DNA of 64,000 nt from Paraburkholderia silvatlantica (lineage in GTDB: Bacteria > Pseudomonadota > Gammaproteobacteria > Burkholderiales > Burkholderiaceae): positions 62,001 to 126,000 of the forward strand of contig NZ_QEOL01000007.1 of NCBI RefSeq assembly GCF_003096715.1, in the 5' to 3' direction. Position numbers and translations under genes: made by a program. Below are positions 28,582-37,754 of the stretch, one piece after another (the first letter of the stretch is position 1; the number at the start of each line of letters is the position of its first letter). The notes under the pieces were generated by a model that was not told the DNA's origin, did not search any database, and worked only from the letters and a program-made list of their open reading frames with translations.

Positions 28582-29264
28582 GCTTGCGGTTCCGGGTGAT
28601 CGAGCGCGCCCAGCCCTCGCGTGCTCATGATGGCAATCAGCTTGTCGGCGTAGAGCGGATCGGTGGCGTAGCCAGCCTTCGCTATTGCGCGCGCGAAGCC
28701 GGGGCCGTCCTTGAACGCGAACGCCGGCTTATATCTGGGATTGCTGGTCAGGAACGTGGCGTGATCGTCGATACTGCCCTGCCAATCGCGGTACGCGCGA
28801 AAGCGTGCGGTGATCTCGATCGTCTTGCCCTCGACCACCTCGTGCGTCACCTGCGCCGTCACCGCGCCCTGCCATGACGAATCGGCCTTGATGCCGAACA
28901 GGTTCATGCCCGGCGCGCGGCGCCCCCAACTTGATTCCAGCGCGGCCTGAGCGACGGTCACGCTAGCGGGAACGCCAGTACGGCGCGCACACACCTGCGC
29001 GGCCGTCGAGATCGCAGCGATGAAAGCCGCGGGCGTGCTGAAGTCCGTCACCAGTGCGGGCGCGGCGCTCACCGGCGCGACTTCCGGTTTGGCCACTGGC
29101 ACCGACGGCGCTACAGGAACCGGAACCACAGGGGCGACGACGGGCGGCGGCGCGGCGGTTGCAGGCTTTGGCGCGGCGCTCGGCGCGCTACTGGGCGAAA
29201 CCGTCGGCGCGGGTACGCGGCGGAACAGCGCGAGCAGCGCTGCAAAGAGGTCACTGAGCCCCAT
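28578..29264 (-). CDS. Endolysin, GH73-type glucosaminidase
   Basis: 228 residues. A hydrophobic N-terminal stretch (GLSDLFAALLALF) and a long Pro/Ala/Val linker (about residues 20-75) precede a FlgJ/GH73-like glucosaminidase domain. The catalytic Glu is in AQAALESSWGRRAPGMNLFG and further motifs are RAYRDWQGSIDDHATFL and KAGYATDPLYADKL. The ATG at 29264 has GGAGG five bases upstream; another ATG at 29276 is possible. The hydrophobic start might act as a signal-anchor. Confidence 0.85.
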   Translation of the reverse strand: MGLSDLFAALLALFRRVPAPTVSPSSAPSAAPKPATAAPPPVVAPVVPVPVAPSVPVAKPEVAPVSAAPALVTDFSTPAAFIAAISTAAQVCARRTGVPASVTVAQAALESSWGRRAPGMNLFGIKADSSWQGAVTAQVTHEVVEGKTIEITARFRAYRDWQGSIDDHATFLTSNPRYKPAFAFKDGPGFARAIAKAGYATDPLYADKLIAIMSTRGLGALDHPEPQA

Positions 29265-29514
29265 CGTGGCCTCCATGCGCGCTGATCTCCAGCACGCGCG
29301 CGATCATCGTGATGATCATGCCCACTACCGGCACGATCGTGGCCGGTGCCTTCGGGAAGAACGTCATCACCCACGGCGCGATGCTCGGCCAGTTGTCCGA
29401 GAGGATGCCGACCAGGTGCGGCGCGGCGGCGAGCACGAAAGCGCCCGCGGCCAGTAGGCGCATTTCCGACCACTTCCATGCTTGCTTCCAGTCCTCGACG
29501 AGTTTGATTTTCAT
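29251..29514 (-). CDS. Two-segment membrane protein, probable holin-class
   Basis: 87 residues. Polar N-terminus MKIKLVEDWKQAWKWSEMRL, then two membrane segments (LAAGAFVLAAAPHLVGIL and ATIVPVVGMIITMIARVL). This pattern is found in short phage membrane proteins adjacent to endolysins. Start chosen at 29514, which overlaps the preceding small gene by four bases. Pore formation is an inference from topology and location. Confidence 0.65.
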   Translation of the reverse strand: MKIKLVEDWKQAWKWSEMRLLAAGAFVLAAAPHLVGILSDNWPSIAPWVMTFFPKAPATIVPVVGMIITMIARVLEISAHGGHDGAQ

Positions 29515-29702
29515 TCGGCCTTCCCCTTGCGCGGAAACCACTGGTTTTTGATGGTCCCCAGTAACGTAATTAGCGTGAGCACCGATACCCACCACGAGAG
29601 CGGATGGTCCCCGAGAGACAGCCACCCGCTCCAGATCGCGCCCCACCCCGTTGCGAGCCAGTTGGTCATTTGTTGGAGTTCTTTTTGCATGGGCTTACCC
29701 AT
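29511..29702 (-). CDS. Small membrane protein of lysis cassette
   Basis: 63 residues (59 if the second ATG at 29690 is used). One membrane segment PLSWWVSVLTLITLLGTI with a Trp-rich run before it and a basic end KNQWFPRKGKAE. The frame starts inside the end of the tailspike gene and overlaps the next gene by four bases. It is either the holin or its antiholin partner. Confidence 0.6.
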   Translation of the reverse strand: MGKPMQKELQQMTNWLATGWGAIWSGWLSLGDHPLSWWVSVLTLITLLGTIKNQWFPRKGKAE

Positions 29703-31782
29703 AGATTGAGACGGCTTCCGAACCTGCTGCCGTGTTCGTGAAGATGATCTTCAGCAGCTTCTGAGTGCCCGACGGAATCACGAAGCTGCCGCTGCTGGTA
29801 AGGCCCGCCATCGTCACGCCGCTGCCCGGCGAGAGCGTCATCGAGCCATTCGTCGAGTTGATGATCAGGAGATCGACCGTCTTGTTCAGGCTCGGGCTTG
29901 CCATCGCGGCAACGAGCGCGGCGGCGGCCGGCGTCGTGTTCGTGAAGCTTCCCGGCGTGCCACCGATATAGGCGATGCCACCGAGCACCTGGGCGGGGGT
30001 AAGCGTCGCGCCAGGGGTGCCGGTGAAGCCCTGCGGGTTCGTCTGCGTGGCCGAACTGATCGGCAGCGAAGTGGAGGTCAGATCCGCGCCCGCGTAGCTC
30101 TGCGAGTCTGTGCTGTTCCACTGCACTTCCTTCGTCTGCGAGCCGCGCCAGTCGTTACCGAGTTCGATCGTGCCGGTGGCGCCAGAGTCGAGTTGCAGCC
30201 CGTATTGCCAGTTGTTCGGCGTGCCGTAGATGTTGTTCGTGCTCGCGAGCACCAGCGTGTTATCGGAATTGCCACCGAGATGCAGCGCGGGCTGCGAATT
30301 GGCGGTCATCGTCGTACCTGCCTGGAAATCGCAACCGATATAGCGCGTATTGCGCGCGTTGCTAAAGACCGCGCTTCCCTTTCCCTGGCCGATCGAGCAG
30401 CCCATGAAGGTGATGTTGCGGGTGTACGAATAGGACAGGTCCGGATAGATCGCGACCACATATCCATCTGACGAACCTTGGCCCGTCTGGCCGGATGCCT
30501 GGATCAGCGCGCAGTCCACAAACTTGAAGTTCGCGCCGCCGTTGATCTGGACGGTATTAAGCTTCGCTCCCTCGGTCTGCACGTCCGTGAACTGCAGGTA
30601 ATTCGGGAAGTTGTTCGCCGACTCGGCGCTGTTGTAGACGAGGATGCTGACCGTGCACTGGAGGATGTTGCAGCGCGTGGCGATCAGCGTCGCGACCAGG
30701 CCGTCGATGACCAGGCCGTTCGCGCCCGAGTACATGCAGTTGACGGCCCAGTTATCCAGAATCAGCCAATCGGAGCGTCCCGAGCCATCGCCCGCGGCAT
30801 GCCAATAGATGCCGTAGCCGGTGCTGCTCGTGACGCCCTGCATCACCACGTCAGCGATCTTGACGGTGTTGTTTTGGTAAAGCTCGATGCCCGTCCAGCA
30901 ACCGTTGATTTCGAGGTTCTGCAGCACGATCTGATTGCTGTTCGAGCAATAGACCGTGCGGCCGCCAGTCTTCGTGCCGAACTGGAGTCGCAGGTTGCGC
31001 AGTTCGAAGCCATAAATCTGCGAGGCGAAGCTCGCACCTTCGAACGTAATGCAGTCAGCCGAGCCGTTGTTGAACGTGATCAGACTGCCCTGGCGATTCA
31101 CGCCCACGATCGAAATGCCGCCAGCGGTAATGCTGAGCGTGCCGCCGATCATGTAGCCCGACGAGCTCGCTGGCACAAACAATTCGCCGCCGCCAGCCGC
31201 CTGCAGCACGTTGATCACGTTCTGGAAGAACGTCGTGTTGTCGGTGGTGCCGTCGGCCTTTGCGCCTGCCTGAGCGACAGAGAGGATGCCGGACCATTTC
31301 AGATACCAGCGACCGCCGTCGGCGGCCACGATGATCGTCACGCCGTTGTCTGCGCTCGACGTGTCGTTCGTGTTGAGCCAGTAGATGCCGCCGCCGCTAT
31401 CGCCTGCGGCGTAATAACCCTGCACGATCGCGGTTTGCGCGCCGGACTTCGGCAGCGTGCGCAGCGTCGCGATATTCGGCACGACGACGCTCAGGAGAGA
31501 CGTGACGCCATTGCCGATGTTGTCCTGCGTCCAGATCGTGTTGCCGCGCGAGTCCTGCAACACGAACTTATAGGCCTGCCCATAGGTCAGCCATACCGAG
31601 GCCTCGCCGCGTGCGTTCAGCGGTACGGGGTTGGGATTCGACGTGCCGCCTGTAGAGTCGGTATAGGTCGCCTGAGGCGTCGACGTGCCGGCGGCATAAG
31701 TCCAAAGCTGGCCCGATACGAGCGGGTTATTGTTGTTGTCGAAGAAGCGCTGCATCGGCAAAGGTGCAAGCTGAACGCTCAT
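29695..31782 (-). CDS. Tailspike with beta-helix domain (P22 gp9 position)
   Basis: 695 residues. The N-terminal part (APLPMQRFFDNNNNPLVSGQ to about residue 70) is the head-binding type seen in podovirus tail fibres. A linker with GILSVAQAGAKADGTTDNTT leads into a pectate-lyase-like right-handed beta-helix (about residues 170-560, repeating short strands). The C-terminus is a beta-rich cap. P22 gp9 has 667 residues. Expected to bind and perhaps cleave surface polysaccharide; catalytic residues cannot be named. Preceded by a terminator. Confidence 0.85.
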   Translation of the reverse strand: MSVQLAPLPMQRFFDNNNNPLVSGQLWTYAAGTSTPQATYTDSTGGTSNPNPVPLNARGEASVWLTYGQAYKFVLQDSRGNTIWTQDNIGNGVTSLLSVVVPNIATLRTLPKSGAQTAIVQGYYAAGDSGGGIYWLNTNDTSSADNGVTIIVAADGGRWYLKWSGILSVAQAGAKADGTTDNTTFFQNVINVLQAAGGGELFVPASSSGYMIGGTLSITAGGISIVGVNRQGSLITFNNGSADCITFEGASFASQIYGFELRNLRLQFGTKTGGRTVYCSNSNQIVLQNLEINGCWTGIELYQNNTVKIADVVMQGVTSSTGYGIYWHAAGDGSGRSDWLILDNWAVNCMYSGANGLVIDGLVATLIATRCNILQCTVSILVYNSAESANNFPNYLQFTDVQTEGAKLNTVQINGGANFKFVDCALIQASGQTGQGSSDGYVVAIYPDLSYSYTRNITFMGCSIGQGKGSAVFSNARNTRYIGCDFQAGTTMTANSQPALHLGGNSDNTLVLASTNNIYGTPNNWQYGLQLDSGATGTIELGNDWRGSQTKEVQWNSTDSQSYAGADLTSTSLPISSATQTNPQGFTGTPGATLTPAQVLGGIAYIGGTPGSFTNTTPAAAALVAAMASPSLNKTVDLLIINSTNGSMTLSPGSGVTMAGLTSSGSFVIPSGTQKLLKIIFTNTAAGSEAVSIYG

Positions 31783-31801
31783 CTTTGACCCTCAAATAAA
31801 A

Positions 31802-31822
31802 AAACCCGCCACAAGGGCGGGT
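31802..31822 (-). terminator. Intrinsic terminator upstream of tailspike
   Basis: Stem AACCCGCC / GGCGGGTT with loop ACAAG, followed on the minus strand by seven T. It should end part of the transcripts after the gp16-like gene. Confidence 0.85.
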
Positions 31823-31845
31823 TCGATGTCTTCAGAACGAGTTAT

Positions 31846-34434
31846 CTATCGGTTACCGAGCTGCGAGTTGCGGCGCATCTCTTCGGTGATCGCGCGGTAT
31901 TGCGCTTCGGATCGTTTCCCTTGAGCGAGGTCGGAAATCTTGCTGCCGACGCGCTCGCCCGCTGCGGCACCGAACCACCCCGCGCCCGGGATGGGAATAT
32001 GTGAGCCGATGGCCGCGCCCGTCGACGCGCCCGCGTTGGGCGCGAACCGCTCGACGAAGCCGGGCTTGGTAAGGCGCGAGAGCTGATTTCCCGCGCCTTC
32101 ATAAGGGTGGACACCGGGCATGATCTGGCCGGCGTAATTCAGCGTATGGAAGGCCTGCACTTCCTCGGGCGAGAAGTTGCTGATGATCTTCTGCCCCACC
32201 GTCGAGTTGAGCACCTTGTTGACGGCGTTCTGGTTCCATACGCCCGCCTTCGTTGTGCCCGCTTCGAGCACTGCGCGCGCCGCCGCGCCGTCCATCTCAT
32301 TGCGGGCCTGCCCAGCCGCCTGCATGACCTCATCGGGAACGGGCGGCATGCCGTCGGGCGCGCCGTGAATCTGCCCGCGCGAAAGATCGTCGAGAACATT
32401 GCGCAGATGCTGCCAGCGGTCCGTCGGCATGCTGTTCAGCTTGTCTGGAATGTTCTCCAGCGCCGTGCCGATCTTCACGCCGTTGGCGTCGTAGTCGCCG
32501 AGGATCGTGCCGATGCCAGCGGTGCCTAGAATCGTCTTTTCCGCCTGATGGATCTGGTCGCCACGCTTATAGAGATCGTTGCCTTCGCCAGACGCCATAT
32601 CGCGATCGAGCGCGGCATTCAGCTCCGCGACGGTCTGCTGGTTGCTCTCGTTCCACATGCCGTTGAGCGCCTTGCGGATAGTGTCCAGCGCCGCGACGCT
32701 ATTCGGCTGGTACATCTGGCCGCTGACCGGGTCTTCGAGGCCGCCATCGCGCGCCAGATCCAAGAATTGATTCGCTGCGCGCACGACGTTCTGGTTGCCG
32801 CGCCCGGTGACACGCGCGGCGAACTGCGGATCGTTAAGCAGACGGGTGATATTGGCGGTGCCAATCGGGTTGTCGCCCTCCGTCTGGCGCGCCTGCTCAT
32901 ACACGCTGTTTTTAGCGTCGCGGAAGTACGACATCAGGCTGTCGTCATGACCATAAATCGCATCGTTGATCGCGCGGCCGCGCTGCTCGTCGTTCAGCAG
33001 TGTGGAAGATGCGCCGGTTGCGTCGACGCGCTGCTGGCCATAGTCCGCCAGCGCCTGCTGCTCGTTCGCGATCTGAGACTTCATCGCCTGCGTTGCAGGC
33101 GTCTGGACTGGCGATTTGGCCGCGCCGTACTCATCGCGCAACGCGTTCTCGTTGCCCGTAATGACGCCGGTTCGCACGCTGCCAGCATCCGGCATGACCT
33201 GATTGACGATGCTAGCGCGCACCGCCTGCTCGGCGGGCGTTGCATCTTCGGCCATGCGCGATAGCTTGACCTGCGGGAACGGGCCGCGCGTGGCATCTTC
33301 GCCGCTCAGCACCGGATACGGATTCAGGTTGGTCGAGGCCGCACCGCCGCCGACAACCGTGCGAGGCTGCATCGCAGGGCCGCTCGGCGCGGCGGCCGGA
33401 GCCGGGCGCACGTTGGCATCCTCGGCCGCCGTCGCAAGCGCGGCATCGCGCGCGACGGGCGCAGCAGCCTTGATTGCGCCTGGCGCCAGCATGGCGAGCG
33501 ATCCCATCATGCTTCCGGCATCCTGCGGCGATACCGCGCCGCCCGTCGCGCTCGACACGGCTTCTGCACCCTTCCCCATGACGTTGCCCGCCAGCTGCGC
33601 TAGCTTCTGCGACGCCTCACCTTGATAGCCAGCGGTGTTCGTGATCCCGAGCGCGTTACCGATCAGGTGCTGCGAACCTCCGAAGTCGGCCTGCGATGCC
33701 TGCTCAGCCTGCTGCGGGCTCTGCTGGAGCGCGCGGCGCGCGGCGTAATCGACGGCCTGCACGGCCTGCCCAGGCACCGCCAGAACCGTGTCCGCGAGAC
33801 CTGCTGCGGCATGCCCCAAGCCACCGAGAAAGCTGGTTTCCGGTTGAGCCTGTTGCTGCGGCGCGGCCTGAGGTTGCGCGGCCGCCTTCGGCGCCTGCGC
33901 GGGCGCGCTCACCGCCGATTGCAGCGTGTCCATCAGATCGGACGTCGGCCCCGAGTAGCCGGAAGGTTGCTGGCCAGAATAGGATTGGCCGGGCGTCGTA
34001 GGTGCAGGAGAGCTTTGGAAGCCCGGCACGCCGTTCTTGACGTGATCGATGTACGTCGTCGGGTCGGCATGCACGAAGCCGCCATAGGCCTTCAGCGCAC
34101 CGTCGTAGCTGCCGCCGTGCTGCTGTTTGAGAGTCTGGATATACCAGTCTGCAGCGGCGCGCGACTGCTGCGGATCGAACGGATCGAATTTCACGCCTTG
34201 CTGACGCAAGCTCGCGAGAGTGCCAGGCGTGAATTGGTACGGTCCCATTGCTCCCGTCGTCGGGTTCACGAGGTTTTTGCCGCCGCTGCTCTCCTGATTC
34301 GTCAGATTGTCGAGCATCTGCGGCGGCGTGCCGTAGCTCTTCGTGGGATCGAACGCGCCAGGCCCCGTCGACTGCGCGGGCTGCTGGATCTTCGCGCCCG
34401 TGGCCTGAGAAAGCGTAGCGAGGAGATCGTCCAT
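31846..34434 (-). CDS. Internal virion/ejection protein with lytic transglycosylase domain (gp16 position)
   Basis: 862 residues, longer than P22 gp16 (609). Residues about 38-110 resemble a lytic transglycosylase: LTNQESSGGKNLVNPTTGAM with the catalytic-type Glu in QESSGG, then GPYQFTPGTL and a Tyr-containing YGGF. The middle is Ala/Gln/Pro-rich with a hydrophobic stretch, and the rest is helical. Likely injected with DNA to open the cell wall and form a channel. One-base overlap with the next gene (34434). Confidence 0.8.
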   Translation of the reverse strand: MDDLLATLSQATGAKIQQPAQSTGPGAFDPTKSYGTPPQMLDNLTNQESSGGKNLVNPTTGAMGPYQFTPGTLASLRQQGVKFDPFDPQQSRAAADWYIQTLKQQHGGSYDGALKAYGGFVHADPTTYIDHVKNGVPGFQSSPAPTTPGQSYSGQQPSGYSGPTSDLMDTLQSAVSAPAQAPKAAAQPQAAPQQQAQPETSFLGGLGHAAAGLADTVLAVPGQAVQAVDYAARRALQQSPQQAEQASQADFGGSQHLIGNALGITNTAGYQGEASQKLAQLAGNVMGKGAEAVSSATGGAVSPQDAGSMMGSLAMLAPGAIKAAAPVARDAALATAAEDANVRPAPAAAPSGPAMQPRTVVGGGAASTNLNPYPVLSGEDATRGPFPQVKLSRMAEDATPAEQAVRASIVNQVMPDAGSVRTGVITGNENALRDEYGAAKSPVQTPATQAMKSQIANEQQALADYGQQRVDATGASSTLLNDEQRGRAINDAIYGHDDSLMSYFRDAKNSVYEQARQTEGDNPIGTANITRLLNDPQFAARVTGRGNQNVVRAANQFLDLARDGGLEDPVSGQMYQPNSVAALDTIRKALNGMWNESNQQTVAELNAALDRDMASGEGNDLYKRGDQIHQAEKTILGTAGIGTILGDYDANGVKIGTALENIPDKLNSMPTDRWQHLRNVLDDLSRGQIHGAPDGMPPVPDEVMQAAGQARNEMDGAAARAVLEAGTTKAGVWNQNAVNKVLNSTVGQKIISNFSPEEVQAFHTLNYAGQIMPGVHPYEGAGNQLSRLTKPGFVERFAPNAGASTGAAIGSHIPIPGAGWFGAAAGERVGSKISDLAQGKRSEAQYRAITEEMRRNSQLGNR

Positions 34435-35969
34435 TACTGGATACCGCCCGTGTTCGAAAGCTGCTGCAGGTTAGCGGCCTTCTTCATGAGGGACTTGAAC
34501 TGCGTCGAATCCTTGCCACCTAGCCCGCTGACGATCGAATTGACAGTTGTGGTATCGCCAGCCTTAGCCGCGTTGTACATCTCGTAGATGCGAGGGTCGA
34601 AGTTCGCACCCCACGCTTCGTCAAACTGGCGCTTCGCGAAAACCCCAGCCGATGGGTTGGCAGAGATCGCGCGCTCAAGACCAGGCTGATATGACTGCGT
34701 GCCCGACACGATGGCGTCATTCAGTCGCGTGATCTGCTTGATGGCCGTAGGCGTATAGCTCAGCGAACCGTTGGCCTTGATCTGTGCATCGAGGCCGGCA
34801 TTGGTCTGCGGCCCCATGGATTGCGCGGCCTGAAGCGCTGAACGTTCAAGACCTTTGCCTACCATGTCGTATGCGGTCGCAGAATCCTTCGCATCACCAG
34901 CATTGAAGCCAAAGGCGCTAGCGATGTTGCGGAAGGCCTGCCCCGCCGGTCCCGTCGCGCCGATATTGTCGATATTGTCGAGGACGATCTGGTTGTTGGT
35001 GTGCTGCAGACCCGCACCAGAGAACTGCTGACGCGCGGCGTCGCGCTCTGCCTGCAGGACGGGAAGCGCTTCCTTATCGCCGGGCTGCGGCATATAGACG
35101 CCCTGAGTGGGCGCATTAGTGACGCCCGTGATATTGCCGCTCTCGTCTTTGTTGACCACCGTTTGGCCGCCAGTAAGCGGGTTCTGGCCAATGGTCTGAC
35201 GCCCTTCAGGGCCGACCTGATTGTTGATTCCGGGGCCGGTGACGCTGCCGGGCTGTTGCCCGAAATCGCCAGTGCTCGCGACAGGCAGCGTCTGCGCGCC
35301 GTTGTTGACGAAAGAGGTGGCACCTTGGCGCGCGGCAGCTTGCGTCGAGGCAGGCGTAGCCATGCGCGATACCTCACTCAGCACGTTGTACATGGTTTGA
35401 GGATCGCCCTGCGTGTTTCGCAGCCCCTGCATCACCATACCCATCGTCGCCTGACCACCGTCTGAAGCGAGTTGCCCGCGCAGCGTGTTGAGCGCTGTGC
35501 CGATCTGCTGCGGCGTGCCAGTAAGGCCGTTCGGTCCGATGAACGAACCGACCGTCGATGCGATGCGCGCACGATCCGCATCACTCGTCGCGGCTACATT
35601 TGAGCGCCACGTATTGACGGTGTTCACGTGATTGATCAAGTCATCGCCGAATTTCGCACCCGTCAGCGGCATATTGTTCTGCATCCACGATTGCGCCTTA
35701 TTGGGGTCGAGCAGCCCCGTCGACGGATCGTGGATCTGATGCTGCGGATCGTTCTTCAGCAGGTTGGCGTAGCTCTGCCACTCGTTATTTTCCTGAGTGG
35801 TCGTCTGAGCCTGATTGTTCAGGTTTTGCGTTTCAGCCTGGAACATCTGCCCCTGCTGCTGGATGTTCTTCATCTGCGCGAGCGACGACAGCGCTTGCGT
35901 CGCCTGATTCATCGACGCAAACGGGCTCGACTGCTGCACCTGTAGCGGAATGCTCGGATCGATCGGCAT
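34434..35969 (-). CDS. Ejection protein (gp20 position)
   Basis: 511 residues, mostly helical and Gln/Asn-rich at the start (MNQATQALSSLAQMKNIQQQ). No catalytic motif. It sits between the gp7- and gp16-like genes, exactly where P22 gp20 (471 residues) lies. ATG at 35969 gives MPIDPSIPLQVQQSSPFASM; the frame extends eight codons further without a better start. Function inferred from gene order and composition. Confidence 0.72.
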   Translation of the reverse strand: MPIDPSIPLQVQQSSPFASMNQATQALSSLAQMKNIQQQGQMFQAETQNLNNQAQTTTQENNEWQSYANLLKNDPQHQIHDPSTGLLDPNKAQSWMQNNMPLTGAKFGDDLINHVNTVNTWRSNVAATSDADRARIASTVGSFIGPNGLTGTPQQIGTALNTLRGQLASDGGQATMGMVMQGLRNTQGDPQTMYNVLSEVSRMATPASTQAAARQGATSFVNNGAQTLPVASTGDFGQQPGSVTGPGINNQVGPEGRQTIGQNPLTGGQTVVNKDESGNITGVTNAPTQGVYMPQPGDKEALPVLQAERDAARQQFSGAGLQHTNNQIVLDNIDNIGATGPAGQAFRNIASAFGFNAGDAKDSATAYDMVGKGLERSALQAAQSMGPQTNAGLDAQIKANGSLSYTPTAIKQITRLNDAIVSGTQSYQPGLERAISANPSAGVFAKRQFDEAWGANFDPRIYEMYNAAKAGDTTTVNSIVSGLGGKDSTQFKSLMKKAANLQQLSNTGGIQ

Positions 35970-35971
35970 AT

Positions 35972-36712
35972 TTAGCTCCCTGCCGGCGTCCAACCCGGGA
36001 CGCCGTAATCTGCGGTTGAACCAGCACCAGCGAGGTTGTTGAGCATGTAGTAACCAAGGCCGTTATTCACCGCGCCAGTGACGGCGTTCGCCGTGCCAAC
36101 CGTGCCGGCCGCCTGAGCATTGCCCGCTGCAGTGATGGTGTTGGCGACGTTCGAACCGGTCGTCGTAGCTGCCTGCCCCACGCCAGCCGCCGCGCTCTCG
36201 CCGAGATTCGCGAGGTTCGAGAGACGGCTATAGATGTTGGAGTTCTGCGTCTGGTAGTCGTTGAACGCGTTCTGGAACGCGGTACCAGCCATGTTCTGGT
36301 TGTAGTTGATCAGCCCCTTCAGCGCGGCACCGGAGAGCGCGCCGTCTGTGGCCGCTGCGCTGTTCTGGATAGCCTGATCGCCCTGTTGAAGCTGGAAGTC
36401 ATACGCTGGCGACATGTACTGCTGCCAGTTCGTATTGTTGATCGGCGCGTTTAGCGTCGACAGCTGGCCATTCAGCGTAGAAAGCGCGTTGCTCCCCGCG
36501 CTCATATACGGCTGCAGGTTTTGCTGCGTCGTGTTGAACATCGCCATCTGCGCGCCGGTCGCGTTGTTCGCCGCGTCGGCCTGCGTGTTCGCAGCGCTGG
36601 ACGAAGACAATGCGCCGACGCCAGCCGTCAGGGCTGCGCCACCGAGAACGGCGGCGGCCACGCAAGGGTGAAACCCGAGCGTCTTGCGACGGAAATCAAT
36701 CAGCATCGCCAT
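35972..36712 (-). CDS. DNA ejection protein (gp7 position)
   Basis: 246 residues; P22 gp7 has 229. After MAMLIDFRRKTLGFHPCVAA a hydrophobic segment AAVLGGAALTAGVGAL is followed by an Ala/Asn/Gln-rich helical region, e.g. YMSAGSNALSTLNGQL. In P22 the N-terminal part of gp7 is removed during assembly. Position and composition support the call. The start overlaps the GNAT gene by 17 bases. Confidence 0.73.
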   Translation of the reverse strand: MAMLIDFRRKTLGFHPCVAAAVLGGAALTAGVGALSSSSAANTQADAANNATGAQMAMFNTTQQNLQPYMSAGSNALSTLNGQLSTLNAPINNTNWQQYMSPAYDFQLQQGDQAIQNSAAATDGALSGAALKGLINYNQNMAGTAFQNAFNDYQTQNSNIYSRLSNLANLGESAAAGVGQAATTTGSNVANTITAAGNAQAAGTVGTANAVTGAVNNGLGYYMLNNLAGAGSTADYGVPGWTPAGS

Positions 36713-37163
36713 CTCCTAGCCATTTTGAGTAGTAGACCTCGACGCGCCGCGCGCCAATGCGCTCGAACAGCGCACTCGCATCGGCATGAACCTTCGAACC
36801 CATGAACCAGCGTTTCACGCCGCGGCGGCGCAATTCGCGCTCGACAAAGCGGAAAAGCCGCACGCCAGTCGATCCGGTGCGGCGATCCTTGCGCACGTAG
36901 AAGATATCCATGATGCAGGTCAGGCACGTCGAATAATGCAGACCCGGCGCAACGAAACCGATGAAATATCCGATCAACTCGCCGCGCTCGCGCACCGTTA
37001 CGAACATCACTTCACCGAGGCGTTCGCGCTTGACATAGATGTCGAACTGCGGCGAAAGCGGGACATGCTCCTGATCGAGCGCAAGCTCCTCGTAGTGCAT
37101 GGGCAACAGCGTGCGCAACTCGGGTAAACGCTCTTCGAACGACTCGATCGCGAACGTGATCAT
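36696..37163 (-). CDS. GNAT-family acetyltransferase in the virion gene block
   Basis: 155 residues. GNAT fold signs: GELIGYFIGFVAPGLHYSTC (strand 4), DIFYVRKDRRTGSTGVRLFR with the acetyl-CoA loop RRTGSTGV, and FMGSKVHADASALFERIGA. ATG at 37163 touches the hydroxylase stop. Such genes occur in several podoviruses among head genes; the substrate is unknown, and a modification of virion or host protein is possible. Confidence 0.8.
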   Translation of the reverse strand: MITFAIESFEERLPELRTLLPMHYEELALDQEHVPLSPQFDIYVKRERLGEVMFVTVRERGELIGYFIGFVAPGLHYSTCLTCIMDIFYVRKDRRTGSTGVRLFRFVERELRRRGVKRWFMGSKVHADASALFERIGARRVEVYYSKWLGDGDAD

Positions 37164-37738
37164 TAAAACCTCAGGTCCATGATGAGGTGGATGCGATCGT
37201 TATCGCTGTTGTTGATTACTTCGTGCTCCAGAGCATTCTGGAACCACCAGATTTCACCCTCGCGCATCCACACCTGCTCATCAGCACAGCGGAAGGTGTT
37301 TCCGGGCCCCGACTGAAGCACGAGGTGATAGCGGTCCCAATACTCGGCGTGCCATTTCGAATCCGCATGCGGGAAGATGCGGCCGCCCGGTTTGATGCGG
37401 TTGATCATGCAGCGGCCCAAACGCGTCGCGCCAAGCGCCGACATCAGGCTCATGATGTGCTGACGTGCCTCGGGCAGCGCGTCGGCTTCGGCGCGCCACG
37501 GGCATTCATGCAGATCGTGACCGGCGAGCTTGTTCTGCTTGTATAGCTCCAGTTCCTCTTCGGTGTCGACATTCACCTGATCCTGAAAGCGCAGATAGAT
37601 CGTGTCGGTTTCGCCGAATGGCCCTTGCGGAAACTTGCGAAGAAAATCGTCTGCCTTCCACAGGTCAGCCTTGCGGTACAGCGCGTTAAGCAGCGGCCGC
37701 ACCTGGAGGCCTTCAGCGATCTTCTGGAAATTGCGCAT
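37163..37738 (-). CDS. Aspartyl/asparaginyl beta-hydroxylase-like 2-oxoglutarate oxygenase
   Basis: 191 residues. Fe(II)/2OG cupin fold with the facial triad visible: His and Asp in RIFPHADSKW (H-x-D), distal His in NALEHEVINN, and 2OG-binding Arg in DRIHLIMDLRF at the C-terminus. ATG at 37738 has GGAGT seven bases upstream; the longer frame upstream is a shadow of the fibre gene. Co-directional with the GNAT gene (one-base overlap), so both may modify the same phage product. Substrate unknown. Confidence 0.82.
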   Translation of the reverse strand: MRNFQKIAEGLQVRPLLNALYRKADLWKADDFLRKFPQGPFGETDTIYLRFQDQVNVDTEEELELYKQNKLAGHDLHECPWRAEADALPEARQHIMSLMSALGATRLGRCMINRIKPGGRIFPHADSKWHAEYWDRYHLVLQSGPGNTFRCADEQVWMREGEIWWFQNALEHEVINNSDNDRIHLIMDLRF

Positions 37739-37754
37739 CGTTACTCCGAAATGT

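Noticed and set aside
30193..31788. Plus-strand frames of 92 and 436 codons opposite the tailspike
   Set aside because: Shadows of the tailspike gene, with no ribosome site and unnatural composition.
35001..35465. 154-codon plus-strand frame within the ejection protein gene
   Set aside because: Antisense of a long gene that fits the leftward operon; no start context.
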